This document shows positions 6,602-13,719 of a stretch of DNA of 15,581 bases, one piece after another (position 1 is the first letter of the stretch; each line of letters starts with the position of its first letter). A model generated the notes under the pieces. It was not told the origin of the DNA and searched no databases. It saw only the letters and a list, made by a program, of their open reading frames with translations. The DNA is from Methylococcales bacterium (GTDB lineage: Bacteria; Pseudomonadota; Gammaproteobacteria; Methylococcales; Methylomonadaceae): NCBI GenBank assembly GCA_023134955.1, contig JAGLUC010000072.1, positions 1 through 15,581 of the forward strand, in the 5' to 3' direction. Position numbers and translations under genes: made by a program.

Positions 6602-7203
6602 TATAAATGTTTAATTGATTCAGTCAATAATCTTAATGCTTGCCCTCTATGACTGATTGAGTTTTTAATTTCAGGGGATAATTCAGCCGATGCTTTGTTA
6701 TGAGTTGGTACCCAAAATACGGGGTCATAACCAAAACCATTGTCACCCACTGGAGCCGTCATAATTTGACCCTCCCAGACACCTTGAGCAATGACAGGCA
6801 ATGGATCATTAGCATGTCGCATCAAAACAATCACACAAACAAATCGTGCACTGCGCTGTTCAGTAGCAATACCCTGCATTTGTTGTAATAATTTGTCTGA
6901 ATTATCCTGATCAGATGCTCCTGCGCCTGCATATCTTGCAGAAATTACGCCTGGAAGACCGTTTAAGGCATCAACAACTAAGCCAGAATCATCTGCAATT
7001 GCAGGTAAATGACAATGCAAGCTTGCATTTCTAGCTTTTATAATGGCATTTTCAACAAAAGTTGAACCTGTTTCCTCGGCTTCTTCAATATTAAACTGAG
7101 ACTGGGGAACTATAGAATACTGTTTTAGAATCGCTTGAATTTCTTTAATTTTACCCTGATTACCACTGGCTAAAACTATTTTTTGATTATCAGAAACACT
7201 CAT
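6601..7203 (-). CDS. rdgB: XTP/dITP diphosphatase (non-canonical purine NTP pyrophosphatase)
   Basis: A 200-residue protein that hydrolyses dITP, ITP and XTP to monophosphates, keeping deaminated purines out of DNA and RNA. Key blocks are ASGNQGKIKE at 12-21 (nucleotide and metal binding), ADDSGL at 70-75, ISARYAG at 87-93, GFGYDPVF at 156-163 and SHRG at 184-187. ATG at 7203 gives MSVSDNQKIVLASGN, the family N-terminus, with GAG about 7 bases upstream. The frame is open to another ATG at 7263, but those 20 residues are unlike the family. The stop TAG is half provided by the inserted 125-bp element; the empty site would have read TAA at the same place. The gene follows rph on the same strand, separated by a MITE. 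Confidence 0.95.
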   Translation of the reverse strand: MSVSDNQKIVLASGNQGKIKEIQAILKQYSIVPQSQFNIEEAEETGSTFVENAIIKARNASLHCHLPAIADDSGLVVDALNGLPGVISARYAGAGASDQDNSDKLLQQMQGIATEQRSARFVCVIVLMRHANDPLPVIAQGVWEGQIMTAPVGDNGFGYDPVFWVPTHNKASAELSPEIKNSISHRGQALRLLTESIKHL

Positions 7204-7270
7204 TATTTTCTCAATTAGATCTCTAAATGTAGCATTGATGCAGATAAAAAACCTTGATTTCACTTTAGAG

Positions 7271-7317
7271 CATAGGGAAGTGTAGTAAGCGTCATTTGAA
7301 GCAGGATGCTGGTTGTG
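7271..7317. repeat. Dispersed repeat, diverged copy 3
   Basis: CATAGGGAAGTG followed by TAGT, TTGAAGCAGGAT, CTGGTTGTG resembles the repeats at 27-89 and 6405-6465 but needs small gaps. It lies upstream of rdgB and next to the second 162-bp element. Weak on its own. Confidence 0.25.
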
Positions 7318-7345
7318 AGCTCAGCATTAAGACTATATTATTATT

Positions 7346-7507
7346 CGTCCCAAAAGTTCTGGCAGGGTATTTTGACACTCTGTTTATTAACACATAGTGT
7401 AGCCCGTATGAAACGAAGTGTAATAAGGGGTTTCGAGTCATCGCTTCCCCGTATTAGGTAAGCTTCATACGGGCTACTTTTTTATTACTGCGAATACTTT
7501 TGGAACA
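7346..7507 (-). mobile_element. 162-bp MITE-like element with nested inverted repeats, copy 2
   Basis: This is the reverse-oriented partner of 2521-2682 with the same length. The ends are CGTCCCAAAAGTTCTGGCAG at 7346-7365 and an inverse ending in TTTTGGAACA at 7507. The core arms GTAGCCCGTATGAA (7399-7412) and TTCATACGGGCTAC (7464-7477) pair perfectly. It begins 14 bp after the rph stop, in gene direction, and ends 142 bp before the rdgB start, so it splits what is often an rph-rdgB operon. The end facing rdgB is the same end that faces the transpeptidase in copy 1, and a TATAGT on the minus strand lies just outside it (7332-7337). Confidence 0.85.
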
Positions 7508-7521
7508 ATTAATAGTTAAAT

Positions 7522-8247
7522 TTATCCCTTAACACTCGCCAGTGCCACACGCTGTTTTTCCAGTAACTGATTAATACCATGCCCAGCTATTTCAAGCATT
7601 GAATTTAATTCATCTTTTCTAAAAGCATGACCTTCCGCGGTACCTTGCACCTCAATAAAAGCCGCTGCATCATTCATTACCACATTCATATCTGTTTCTG
7701 CATTACTATCTTCTGCATAATCCAGGTCTAACACGGGGACACCCTTATAAATACCAACGGATACAGAAGCAATTTGTCCATAAAGCGGGTTCTTTTTGAT
7801 TTGTTTGTTAGCTAACATATGTTCTATCGCTATAGACAAGGCAACATAGCCACCAGTAATAGAGGCTGTACGTGTGCCACCATCGGCTTGAATCACATCG
7901 CAATCGATAGTAATGGTGTTTTCACCCAAAGCTTTTAAATTAACGGCTGCACGTAGTGAGCGACCAATTAAGCGCTGAATTTCCAAGGTACGACCACCTT
8001 GTTTGCCTCTACTTGCTTCACGTCCCATACGACTATTAGTTGATCTTGGTAACATACCGTATTCAGCGGTAATCCAGCCTTCGCCTTTGCCTTTTAGAAA
8101 ACGTGGAACGCCTCTTTCAACTGATGCAGTGCAAAGTACTCGAGTATCGCCAAACTCAACCATAACAGAGCCTTCTGCATGCTTTGTATAGTTACAGATA
8201 AAATTAACATCTCTTAATTGGTCGGGGTTACGTCCACTTGGTCTCAT
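7522..8247 (-). CDS. rph: Ribonuclease PH
   Basis: The protein has 241 residues and is a phosphate-dependent 3'-5' exoribonuclease that trims tRNA precursors and structured RNA. It works as a hexameric ring in the cytoplasm. The N-terminus MRPSGRNPDQLR and blocks NYTKHAEGSV, GVPRFLKGKG, TAEYGMLPRST, GKQGGRT (R86), CDVIQADGGTRTASITG (124-126 phosphate site) and AEDSNAETDMNVVM (D180 and D186, catalytic acids) are all present. The frame is intact to the C-terminus, unlike the truncated gene of E. coli K-12. AAGAG precedes the ATG. The kinase gene ends 73 bp upstream on the same strand, so kinase-rph co-transcription is likely. Confidence 0.97.
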   Translation of the reverse strand: MRPSGRNPDQLRDVNFICNYTKHAEGSVMVEFGDTRVLCTASVERGVPRFLKGKGEGWITAEYGMLPRSTNSRMGREASRGKQGGRTLEIQRLIGRSLRAAVNLKALGENTITIDCDVIQADGGTRTASITGGYVALSIAIEHMLANKQIKKNPLYGQIASVSVGIYKGVPVLDLDYAEDSNAETDMNVVMNDAAAFIEVQGTAEGHAFRKDELNSMLEIAGHGINQLLEKQRVALASVKG

Positions 8248-8320
8248 TATGTCACTCTTGGAAAAAACCGCAAAGTATACCTTTTTTCTTAGCAGTTAAC
8301 CGTTTATTTACAGTTAAAAT

Positions 8321-9235
8321 TCAGGTAATGTTCAATAATGCCTGCTGTAATTCATTAACTGTTTGCGGTCTGTTTTCTGCTTCAACTTCCATTGCCCAGT
8401 CAATTGCTTGTAATAAGTATTTTGGATATTTCCTTTTATGCTTCTTTTCTGCTTTAGTCATAACGTCTTTCTTTACTCTATCAATTGAAGCTACAGGTGT
8501 TTTACCATCCAAATAAGCACGCATTGACGCGCCTAATGCATAAATATCTGTCCATGGCCCCAATTGACTATTATCTTTGCATTGCTCCACAGGAGAAAAA
8601 CCAACCGTTAATACTTTTGCTCGTCTATTTTTAGGCGTTGCCGGCAATCGTTGAATAGCACCAAAATCAAGCAATAAAGGATCATTTCCAGGACGAATTA
8701 AAATGTTCCCGGGTTTTATATCTAAATGAACCATATTTTGTTTATGAATTTCACCTATACCGGTTAATAATTGATTAAAAAATGAAACAAAAACAGCTTC
8801 TGTAAATTGGATACTCTTACTTTTATCCTTACTCTTTATTATCGCGTCTAAAGTCACACCGTAATCGTAATTCATCACCATATAAACCGTATCATTAGCC
8901 TGAAAAAAGTTGATTACATTAACAATATTATGGTGTTTTAAACTTGCCAGGACTTTTGCTTCTTCAAAAAAAAGAGCTCGTCCTCGTAGAAATAAGGTTT
9001 TCGTCTCTGCACTATGAGGAACAACCACATTATTCCAGGTTCTATGAGCTAATCGGCGAGGCAAATATTCTTTAATGGCAACTTGAGTCTGGTCACTCAT
9101 CAGCCTGGCAAGGTAAACGGAACTAAAACCACCATGAGCTAGTTCCCGTTCAACCATATACTCGTCTATAATGGTGCCCGATTGAAGGTAATTCCACTCT
9201 GTAGGATATGTTTCCGGGTCGTAATTATCAGCCAT
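8321..9235 (-). CDS. Hanks-type serine/threonine protein kinase, soluble
   Basis: A 304-residue protein consisting essentially of one kinase domain with no membrane helix or sensor domain. The glycine loop is AHGGFSSVYLA at 33-43. The catalytic lysine is K55 (VAIK), with helix-C acid at E91/E92. The catalytic loop HLDIKPGN is at 170-177 (D172, N177), and DFG is at 190-192. The activation segment ends in GFSPVEQ at 212-218, and the DxxxLG aspartate is D230. The HRD arginine is leucine (H-L-D), so it is a non-RD kinase and may not need activation-loop phosphorylation. In many betaproteobacteria, as I recall, such a kinase lies with a PP2C phosphatase near yicC, rph and rdgB. No phosphatase is present here. 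It diverges from yicC across 64 bp. Substrates are unknown. Confidence 0.92.
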   Translation of the reverse strand: MADNYDPETYPTEWNYLQSGTIIDEYMVERELAHGGFSSVYLARLMSDQTQVAIKEYLPRRLAHRTWNNVVVPHSAETKTLFLRGRALFFEEAKVLASLKHHNIVNVINFFQANDTVYMVMNYDYGVTLDAIIKSKDKSKSIQFTEAVFVSFFNQLLTGIGEIHKQNMVHLDIKPGNILIRPGNDPLLLDFGAIQRLPATPKNRRAKVLTVGFSPVEQCKDNSQLGPWTDIYALGASMRAYLDGKTPVASIDRVKKDVMTKAEKKHKRKYPKYLLQAIDWAMEVEAENRPQTVNELQQALLNIT

Positions 9236-9299
9236 AGAATCTATTCAAGTATGGGTTTAATTTAAGGAATATGTGGGTTTTCTAAGTATAGGCTAACTA

Positions 9300-10166
9300 A
9301 TGATAAAAAGTATGACGGCTTTTGCAAATGGCGAAGCAGAAATAGATAATTTAACTATAAATTGTGAATTGCGCTCAGTCAATCACCGATATTGTGATAT
9401 TACACTCAAGTTGCCTGAAAGGTTGCGCTTTTCTGAAGCGGAATTACGTCAATTAATTTCTTCACAATTAAAACGTGGCAAAATAGAATGTTCGCTTAGC
9501 TACAAAGAACAAGTCCATAATAACCATTCATATTCTATTAATGAATCAGCCGTTAAAGACCTGTTACAAGCCACCTCTCAAATTGAAGAGCATATGCACA
9601 CACAGCAATCATTTTCTGCATTAGAGGTTTTGAGCTTTCCAGGCATACAACAAGAAACTGTGACTAACAAACAAGTCTTGCTACAAGGTATTCAGGATTT
9701 AGTTGAAAAAACCCTTAAACAATTAATTGATAATCGTATAAGGGAAGGGTCTCAACTTGCATTATTAATTGAAGACCGCTGTCACACCATGCAAAGCCTG
9801 GTTGTCTCTGCCAGCAAGCGACTTCCTGAGGTACTTGGGCTGATACGGATTAAAATAAAAAAACGTATTTCAGAGTTGGTCGCAGATCCCGATTTTGAAA
9901 GACTGGAACAAGAAATGGTTTTTCTGGCTCAAAAATTAGATGTAGCAGAAGAACTGGATCGTCTGGATACTCATGTAAAAGAAGTTTTAAGCGTTCTTGA
10001 AACAAACCACCCCGTAGGTCGTCGACTTGATTTTCTAATGCAGGAAATGAATCGGGAAGCCAATACATTGGGTTCTAAATCGGCTGATAAAGAAATGACT
10101 CAAATTTCAATTGAACTCAAAGTATTAATTGAACAAATGCGCGAACAAATTCAGAATATTGAATAA
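9300..10166 (+). CDS. yicC: YicC-family endoribonuclease
   Basis: A 288-residue protein, matching E. coli YicC in size (287). The N-terminal YicC domain (MIKSMTAFANGE, LRSVNHRYCDI, LPERLR, LKRGKIEC) occupies roughly residues 1-155. The C-terminal DUF1732 domain carries RLDTHVKEVLSVLE, GRRLDFLMQEMNREANTLGSK and EMTQISIELKVLIEQMREQIQN at the end. Family members have been reported as RNA-cleaving proteins that affect small-RNA stability; in many bacteria the gene sits directly before gmk, as here. The gap to gmk is one base, so the two are certainly co-transcribed. No strong ribosome binding site is visible before the ATG. Confidence 0.95.
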   Translation: MIKSMTAFANGEAEIDNLTINCELRSVNHRYCDITLKLPERLRFSEAELRQLISSQLKRGKIECSLSYKEQVHNNHSYSINESAVKDLLQATSQIEEHMHTQQSFSALEVLSFPGIQQETVTNKQVLLQGIQDLVEKTLKQLIDNRIREGSQLALLIEDRCHTMQSLVVSASKRLPEVLGLIRIKIKKRISELVADPDFERLEQEMVFLAQKLDVAEELDRLDTHVKEVLSVLETNHPVGRRLDFLMQEMNREANTLGSKSADKEMTQISIELKVLIEQMREQIQNIE

Positions 10167-10167
10167 T

Positions 10168-10782
10168 ATGAATCAAGGTAAGCTCTATATTATTTCAGCC
10201 CCATCGGGTGCAGGAAAAACCAGTTTAGTGTCAGAACTAGTTGCTGAGGTAAAGCATTTAAGCGTTTCTGTTTCTCATACTACCCGACAAAAACGCCAGG
10301 GTGAACAGCAGGGCAAAGATTATTTTTTTACCGCTGTTGATGATTTTAAAAAAATGATTACAGATCATGCTTTTTTAGAACACGCACAGGTCTTTGATAA
10401 TTTTTATGGTACTGCCCAGCAATCTGTTGAAAAGCAGCTTAGTCATGGGATAGATGTTATTTTAGAAATTGATTGGCAGGGTGCTCAGCAAGTTAAAAAA
10501 ATGCTACCTGATAGCGTATCTGTTTTTATACTGCCACCTTCTATTGAAATATTGCAACAAAGACTAGAGGGAAGAGGGCAAGACAGTCAACAAATTATTG
10601 CCCGTAGAATGCAAGATGCGGTTAATGAAATAAGCCACTGCAATGAATTTGACTATTTAATCGTTAATGATGACTTTAATCAGGCATTAACAGAACTTAG
10701 AAGCATTATTATAAGCTATCGATTAAAAAAGAAAGCACAATTAAAAAAAATAGCTCCTTTATTAGCAAGGCTTATTTCTTGA
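10168..10782 (+). CDS. gmk: Guanylate kinase
   Basis: The protein has 204 residues and phosphorylates GMP to GDP in the cytoplasm. The P-loop SAPSGAGKT is at 10-18. The GMP-binding SHTTRQKRQGE is at 36-46, with NFYGT at 78-82. Walker-B-like EIDWQGAQQV is at 100-109, the lid region has RGQDS at 136-140, and YLIVND lies near the C-terminus. ATG at 10168 gives MNQGKLYIISAPSG, as in E. coli (MAQGTLYIVSAPSG). A TTG 13 codons upstream lies inside yicC and is rejected. Start and yicC stop are one base apart, so translation is probably coupled. rpoZ and spoT, which often follow gmk, are absent; a MITE and nudE follow instead. Confidence 0.97.
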   Translation: MNQGKLYIISAPSGAGKTSLVSELVAEVKHLSVSVSHTTRQKRQGEQQGKDYFFTAVDDFKKMITDHAFLEHAQVFDNFYGTAQQSVEKQLSHGIDVILEIDWQGAQQVKKMLPDSVSVFILPPSIEILQQRLEGRGQDSQQIIARRMQDAVNEISHCNEFDYLIVNDDFNQALTELRSIIISYRLKKKAQLKKIAPLLARLIS

Positions 10783-10810
10783 AAATACAGCGGATAAAAG
10801 GGGTAAATAG

Positions 10811-10980
10811 CAATGTCGTTAAGTTAAGGTGATCAAATAGGATGTGCTGAGGAACGAATAACACCATGGATGGTGTGTAGTAGAGCAATGCAGGAGCAAT
10901 TGCCGAGCGCATCTTTCGCGATGGATGCGCTTCCTAACGTCAGCACATCCTATTTCAGTTTGCTTAACTTAATGACATTG
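10811..10980. mobile_element. 170-bp MITE-like palindromic element with ~10-bp target duplication
   Basis: The 18-bp terminal inverted repeats CAATGTCGTTAAGTTAAG (10811-10828) and CTTAACTTAATGACATTG (10963-10980) have one mismatch. They are flanked by GGGTAAATAG (10801-10810) and GGGTAAACAG (10981-10990), a 10-bp direct repeat with one difference. A perfect internal pair of 16 bp joins 10835-10850 (AAATAGGATGTGCTGA) with 10940-10955. Smaller hairpins follow at 10861-10876 (ACACCAT/ATGGTGT) and 10907-10930 (GCGCATC/GATGCGC). No coding frame is present. Duplications of about 10 bp suggest an IS4-like mobiliser, but that is inference. It lies 28 bp after gmk and is not related to the other two elements. 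Confidence 0.85.
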
Positions 10981-10990
10981 GGGTAAACAG

Positions 10991-11087
10991 GTATGTGAGA
11001 CGGCAGGCAAGGCCGATAATTCCAGTGGCTGAAAGTTTAGCTCTGGTAAGGCTACTTCAAATAAATTTTACTTTGCCCTTTTTTTGA
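10991..11087. other. Remainder of the gmk-nudE gap, no clear feature
   Basis: Both genes end here tail to tail. There is a weak inverse pair CCAGTGGCT / AGCTCTGG near 11021-11045, and T-runs occur next to the nudE stop. I see no convincing terminator or gene. Confidence 0.3.
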
Positions 11088-11639
11088 TTATTTTTTTAGC
11101 AACAAATAATCCCTGGTCATGTAAAGAGCTGCAATTGAACGGGCTTCGGTGCATTCCCCTGTGGCTAATAAATCTTGAATGTTATCAAGTTTCCACGGGA
11201 TAACTTCTAGTTCCTCAGGCTCGTCACCTTCTAATTTTTCTGGATATAAATTCTCAGCAATGACAATATCAATTGAGTGCTCCAGGTAAGATGGTGCAAG
11301 GGTTAAAGAGCTTAAATGATGGAGCTTATTAGCACCATAGCCCACTTCTTCTTTCAGCTCTCTATTGGCTGCTGCTAGTAACTCTTCTCCAGTATCAATT
11401 TTACCTTTGGGTAAACCTAGTTCGTATCTATCAACACCAGCGGAATATTCTCTAATTAAAAGCACGGTTTCATCGTCTAATAAGGGCACGATTAATACCG
11501 CACCCGTAGATGAATTTCTGCTGAGTCTTTCATACTCGCGTTGTTGACCATTACTGAATTTAATATCTATTGCTTCAATACGAAACAATCGGCTTTCTGC
11601 AATGGTGGTTGTTTTAAGTATTTTCGGCTTTTTATGCAT
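11088..11639 (-). CDS. nudE: ADP compounds hydrolase NudE
   Basis: A 183-residue Nudix hydrolase acting on ADP-ribose, Ap3A and NADH-like compounds. The Nudix box is complete at 79-101: G79, E85, then RELKEEVGY (R93, E94, E97, E98, G100). Other matches to E. coli NudE are SRLFRIEAIDIKFSNG, YERLSR, ELGLPKG, APSYL and the LYPEKLEGDEPEEL signature near 131-144. Length agrees with E. coli (186). ATG at 11639 gives the expected KPKIL N-terminus. It diverges from yrfG with only 43 bp between the start codons, the same pairing as in E. coli. Confidence 0.95.
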   Translation of the reverse strand: MHKKPKILKTTTIAESRLFRIEAIDIKFSNGQQREYERLSRNSSTGAVLIVPLLDDETVLLIREYSAGVDRYELGLPKGKIDTGEELLAAANRELKEEVGYGANKLHHLSSLTLAPSYLEHSIDIVIAENLYPEKLEGDEPEELEVIPWKLDNIQDLLATGECTEARSIAALYMTRDYLLLKK

Positions 11640-11682
11640 TTTTTGTTATTGTTGTCTAATTGTTAATTAACTATAGTTCAGC

Positions 11683-12342
11683 ATGATGATTGATTGGAAA
11701 AAAGTTGACACGGTCTTGTTAGATATGGACGGGACATTACTGGATTTAAATTTTGATAATCATTTTTGGCTGGAATTTGTGCCTGCCCGGTTTGCTGAAA
11801 AAAATGACTTAACCATTGAGCAAGCAAAAAAACAACTAGTGCCTCAGTTTAAACAAATGGAAGGAAAGCTGGAATGGTATTGTCTGGATTACTGGAGTGA
11901 TGTTTTAAAGCTTGATATTGCAGGGCTAAAAGTCGAAATAGCGGGATTGATTAGTGTTTTACCCCATGTCGTAGAGTTTTTGGAGCGAATGCACCAGTCG
12001 CCAAAAAAGTTAATACTAGTGACAAATGCACATAGGGATAGCCTGGATATAAAAATGGATAAGACTTGTTTGCATCCCTTTTTTGATCAGATTATTAGTT
12101 CACATGATTATGGTGCGCCAAAAGAGCAACAGGCTTTCTGGCAGCAATTACAAGTGCGAGAGCCTTTTGACAAACAAAGAACTTTATTGGTTGATGATAG
12201 TCTGGCAGTTTTAAAATCTGCCAGACTTTATGGTATTAAGCAGTTAATTTCAATTAGTAAGCCTGATTCTCAACGAGCAAAAAGACTGATCAGTGAATTC
12301 CCTGCTATTGAGGACTTTCGGATATTGATGCAGGCGTTTTAG
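11683..12342 (+). CDS. yrfG: GMP/IMP nucleotidase YrfG (HAD superfamily)
   Basis: A 219-residue HAD hydrolase that removes phosphate from purine mononucleotides, as shown for E. coli YrfG. Motif I is DMDGTLLDL at 14-22 (D14 nucleophile, D16). Motif II is VTNAH at 113-117 (T114), motif III is K147 (GAPKEQ), and motif IV is VDDS at 170-173 (D171, D172). The cap is helical (C1 type) and contains WYCLDYW at 65-71, also found in YrfG. Two ATGs, 11683 and 11686, are equally possible. The 3' end overlaps the end of rhlB by 38 bp on the opposite strand, and no terminator lies between the two. Confidence 0.93.
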   Translation: MMIDWKKVDTVLLDMDGTLLDLNFDNHFWLEFVPARFAEKNDLTIEQAKKQLVPQFKQMEGKLEWYCLDYWSDVLKLDIAGLKVEIAGLISVLPHVVEFLERMHQSPKKLILVTNAHRDSLDIKMDKTCLHPFFDQIISSHDYGAPKEQQAFWQQLQVREPFDKQRTLLVDDSLAVLKSARLYGIKQLISISKPDSQRAKRLISEFPAIEDFRILMQAF

Positions 12343-13621
12343 TCGTAACTTCTGCTTTACTTTGAGACTTGTAAGGCTTTTTAGCAGCCGAGGTATGAGG
12401 TTTTTTACCTTGATAATTACTTTTTCGCGGTGGTCTTTTAGCCGGTTGCTTAAGATCAGTTGCTAATTCTTCCTCAGAAATAGTGTTGACAACTATTTTC
12501 TCACCAATATAGTCTTCTATATCAGGCATGGAATAAGCATATTCTTCACAAATAAAGCTAAAGGCTATACCACTGGCTCCAAAACGAGCAGTTCTGCCAA
12601 TACGGTGAACATAATCTTCTACATCTTGAGGCAAATCATAATTAATGATGTGAGATACCGCTGGTATATGCAAGCCCCTGGCTGCAACATCTGTGGCGAT
12701 CATTAGCTTAACCCTGTTTTCCTGGAAGTCATTTAATAATCGTTGGCGTTTATCTTGTGGCACGTCTCCACTTAACACGGCTACTTTATAATCATTAGCG
12801 GTTAGATAATCTTCAAGGCGTTCAGCACATCGCTTGGTATTAACAAAAACAATACACCTTTGTGGCTGATGTTTTTGTAATAAACCGATAAGCAAAGGAA
12901 TTTTTTGCTCATTTGACGGGCAAAAAGCACTTTGGGTAATGGCTTTTGCAGTTACTTCTTCAGTTTCAATCTTGACTAAAACCGGATTATTCATGTGTTC
13001 ATAAGCCAGTTCAGTCACTTTGTAAGATAAAGTGGCAGAAAACAGTAAATTTAAACGTTTTTCAGCGGGTGGCATACGTCTTAATAGAAAACGAATGTCT
13101 TTGATAAAGCCCAGGTCAAACATGCGGTCTGCTTCATCCATAACCGACACCTGGATGTTATTTAAATTAATGGCATTTTGTCGATGAAAATCAATGATAC
13201 GACCTGGTGTGCCGATAATAATGTCAACATTACCTTTGACAGAATCTAATTGTTTTTTGTAGTCAGTACCACCGTAGATCAGGGCATATTTTAAATTAAG
13301 ATGTTTGCCGAGCAAAAGGGCATCTTTATGAATTTGAATGGCTAATTCTCTAGTCGGGGCAAGGATTAAAGCTCTGGGGTTTTTAATCTTTTCACTTTCA
13401 TCGTTAATTAAGCGCTGAAAGGTGGCTAATAAAAAGGCTGCTGTCTTTCCCGTGCCTGTTTGTGCCTGTCCTGCAACATCTTTACCTCTTAAAGACAATG
13501 GTAATGTTTTATCTTGAATGGGTGTGCATTCAATAAACCCCGCTTGTTTTAGACTTTTGATGATGGAGTTGGATAATTCTAGATTACTGAAACGTGTTTT
13601 TGTTAAATGGGTATTATTCAT
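12305..13621 (-). CDS. rhlB: ATP-dependent RNA helicase RhlB (DEAD-box)
   Basis: A 438-residue DEAD-box helicase. In E. coli, RhlB unwinds RNA for the degradosome. The two RecA-like domains show the Q motif (GFIECTPIQ at 28-36), AQTGTGKT at 53-60, PTRELA at 89-94, TPGR at 138-141, DEAD at 162-165, SAT at 195-197, ATDVAARGLHIPA at 309-321 and HRIGRTAR at 339-346. RhlB-specific wording such as MFDLGFIKDIR..LRRMPPAEKRLN, SYKVTELAYEHMNN and CPSNEQK supports the symbol over other DEAD-box paralogues. From about 391 the tail is basic and low in complexity (RPPRK, KKPYK), likely an RNA- or partner-binding extension. It diverges from trxA, as in E. coli. ATG at 13621 gives NNTHLTKTRFS, matching E. 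coli SKTHLTEQKFS. Confidence 0.95.
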   Translation of the reverse strand: MNNTHLTKTRFSNLELSNSIIKSLKQAGFIECTPIQDKTLPLSLRGKDVAGQAQTGTGKTAAFLLATFQRLINDESEKIKNPRALILAPTRELAIQIHKDALLLGKHLNLKYALIYGGTDYKKQLDSVKGNVDIIIGTPGRIIDFHRQNAINLNNIQVSVMDEADRMFDLGFIKDIRFLLRRMPPAEKRLNLLFSATLSYKVTELAYEHMNNPVLVKIETEEVTAKAITQSAFCPSNEQKIPLLIGLLQKHQPQRCIVFVNTKRCAERLEDYLTANDYKVAVLSGDVPQDKRQRLLNDFQENRVKLMIATDVAARGLHIPAVSHIINYDLPQDVEDYVHRIGRTARFGASGIAFSFICEEYAYSMPDIEDYIGEKIVVNTISEEELATDLKQPAKRPPRKSNYQGKKPHTSAAKKPYKSQSKAEVTTKTPASISESPQ

Positions 13622-13661
13622 TGCTATAGGATAACTTAAAAATCAAAATGTCTGAAATTGA

Positions 13662-13691
13662 TTGACAACATATCGCTATCAATTTTATAGT
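13662..13691 (+). promoter_or_regulatory. Candidate sigma-70 promoter of trxA
   Basis: TTGACA at 13662-13667 is a perfect -35. TATAGT at 13686-13691 is a 5/6 match to the -10, at an 18-bp spacing. Transcription would begin about 20 bp before the GTG start. The rhlB promoter must share the same 98-bp gap on the other strand. Confidence 0.6.
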
Positions 13692-13719
13692 TCACCTTTA
13701 AATATTTTGGAGATATAAC

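Noticed and set aside
7204..7263. Longer rdgB starting at 7263
   Set aside because: The extra 20 residues do not resemble the family, and 7203 has a purine-rich site and the expected N-terminus.
8003..8516. Plus-strand open frames across rph and the kinase end
   Set aside because: They run antisense to two well-supported genes and show no known motif.
10129..10167. gmk starting at TTG 10129
   Set aside because: It would lie inside yicC, and ATG 10168 gives the conserved N-terminus.
10811..10980. tRNA or structured small RNA in the palindromic segment after gmk
   Set aside because: The terminal repeats and flanking duplication explain the pairing, and no tRNA consensus arms are seen.
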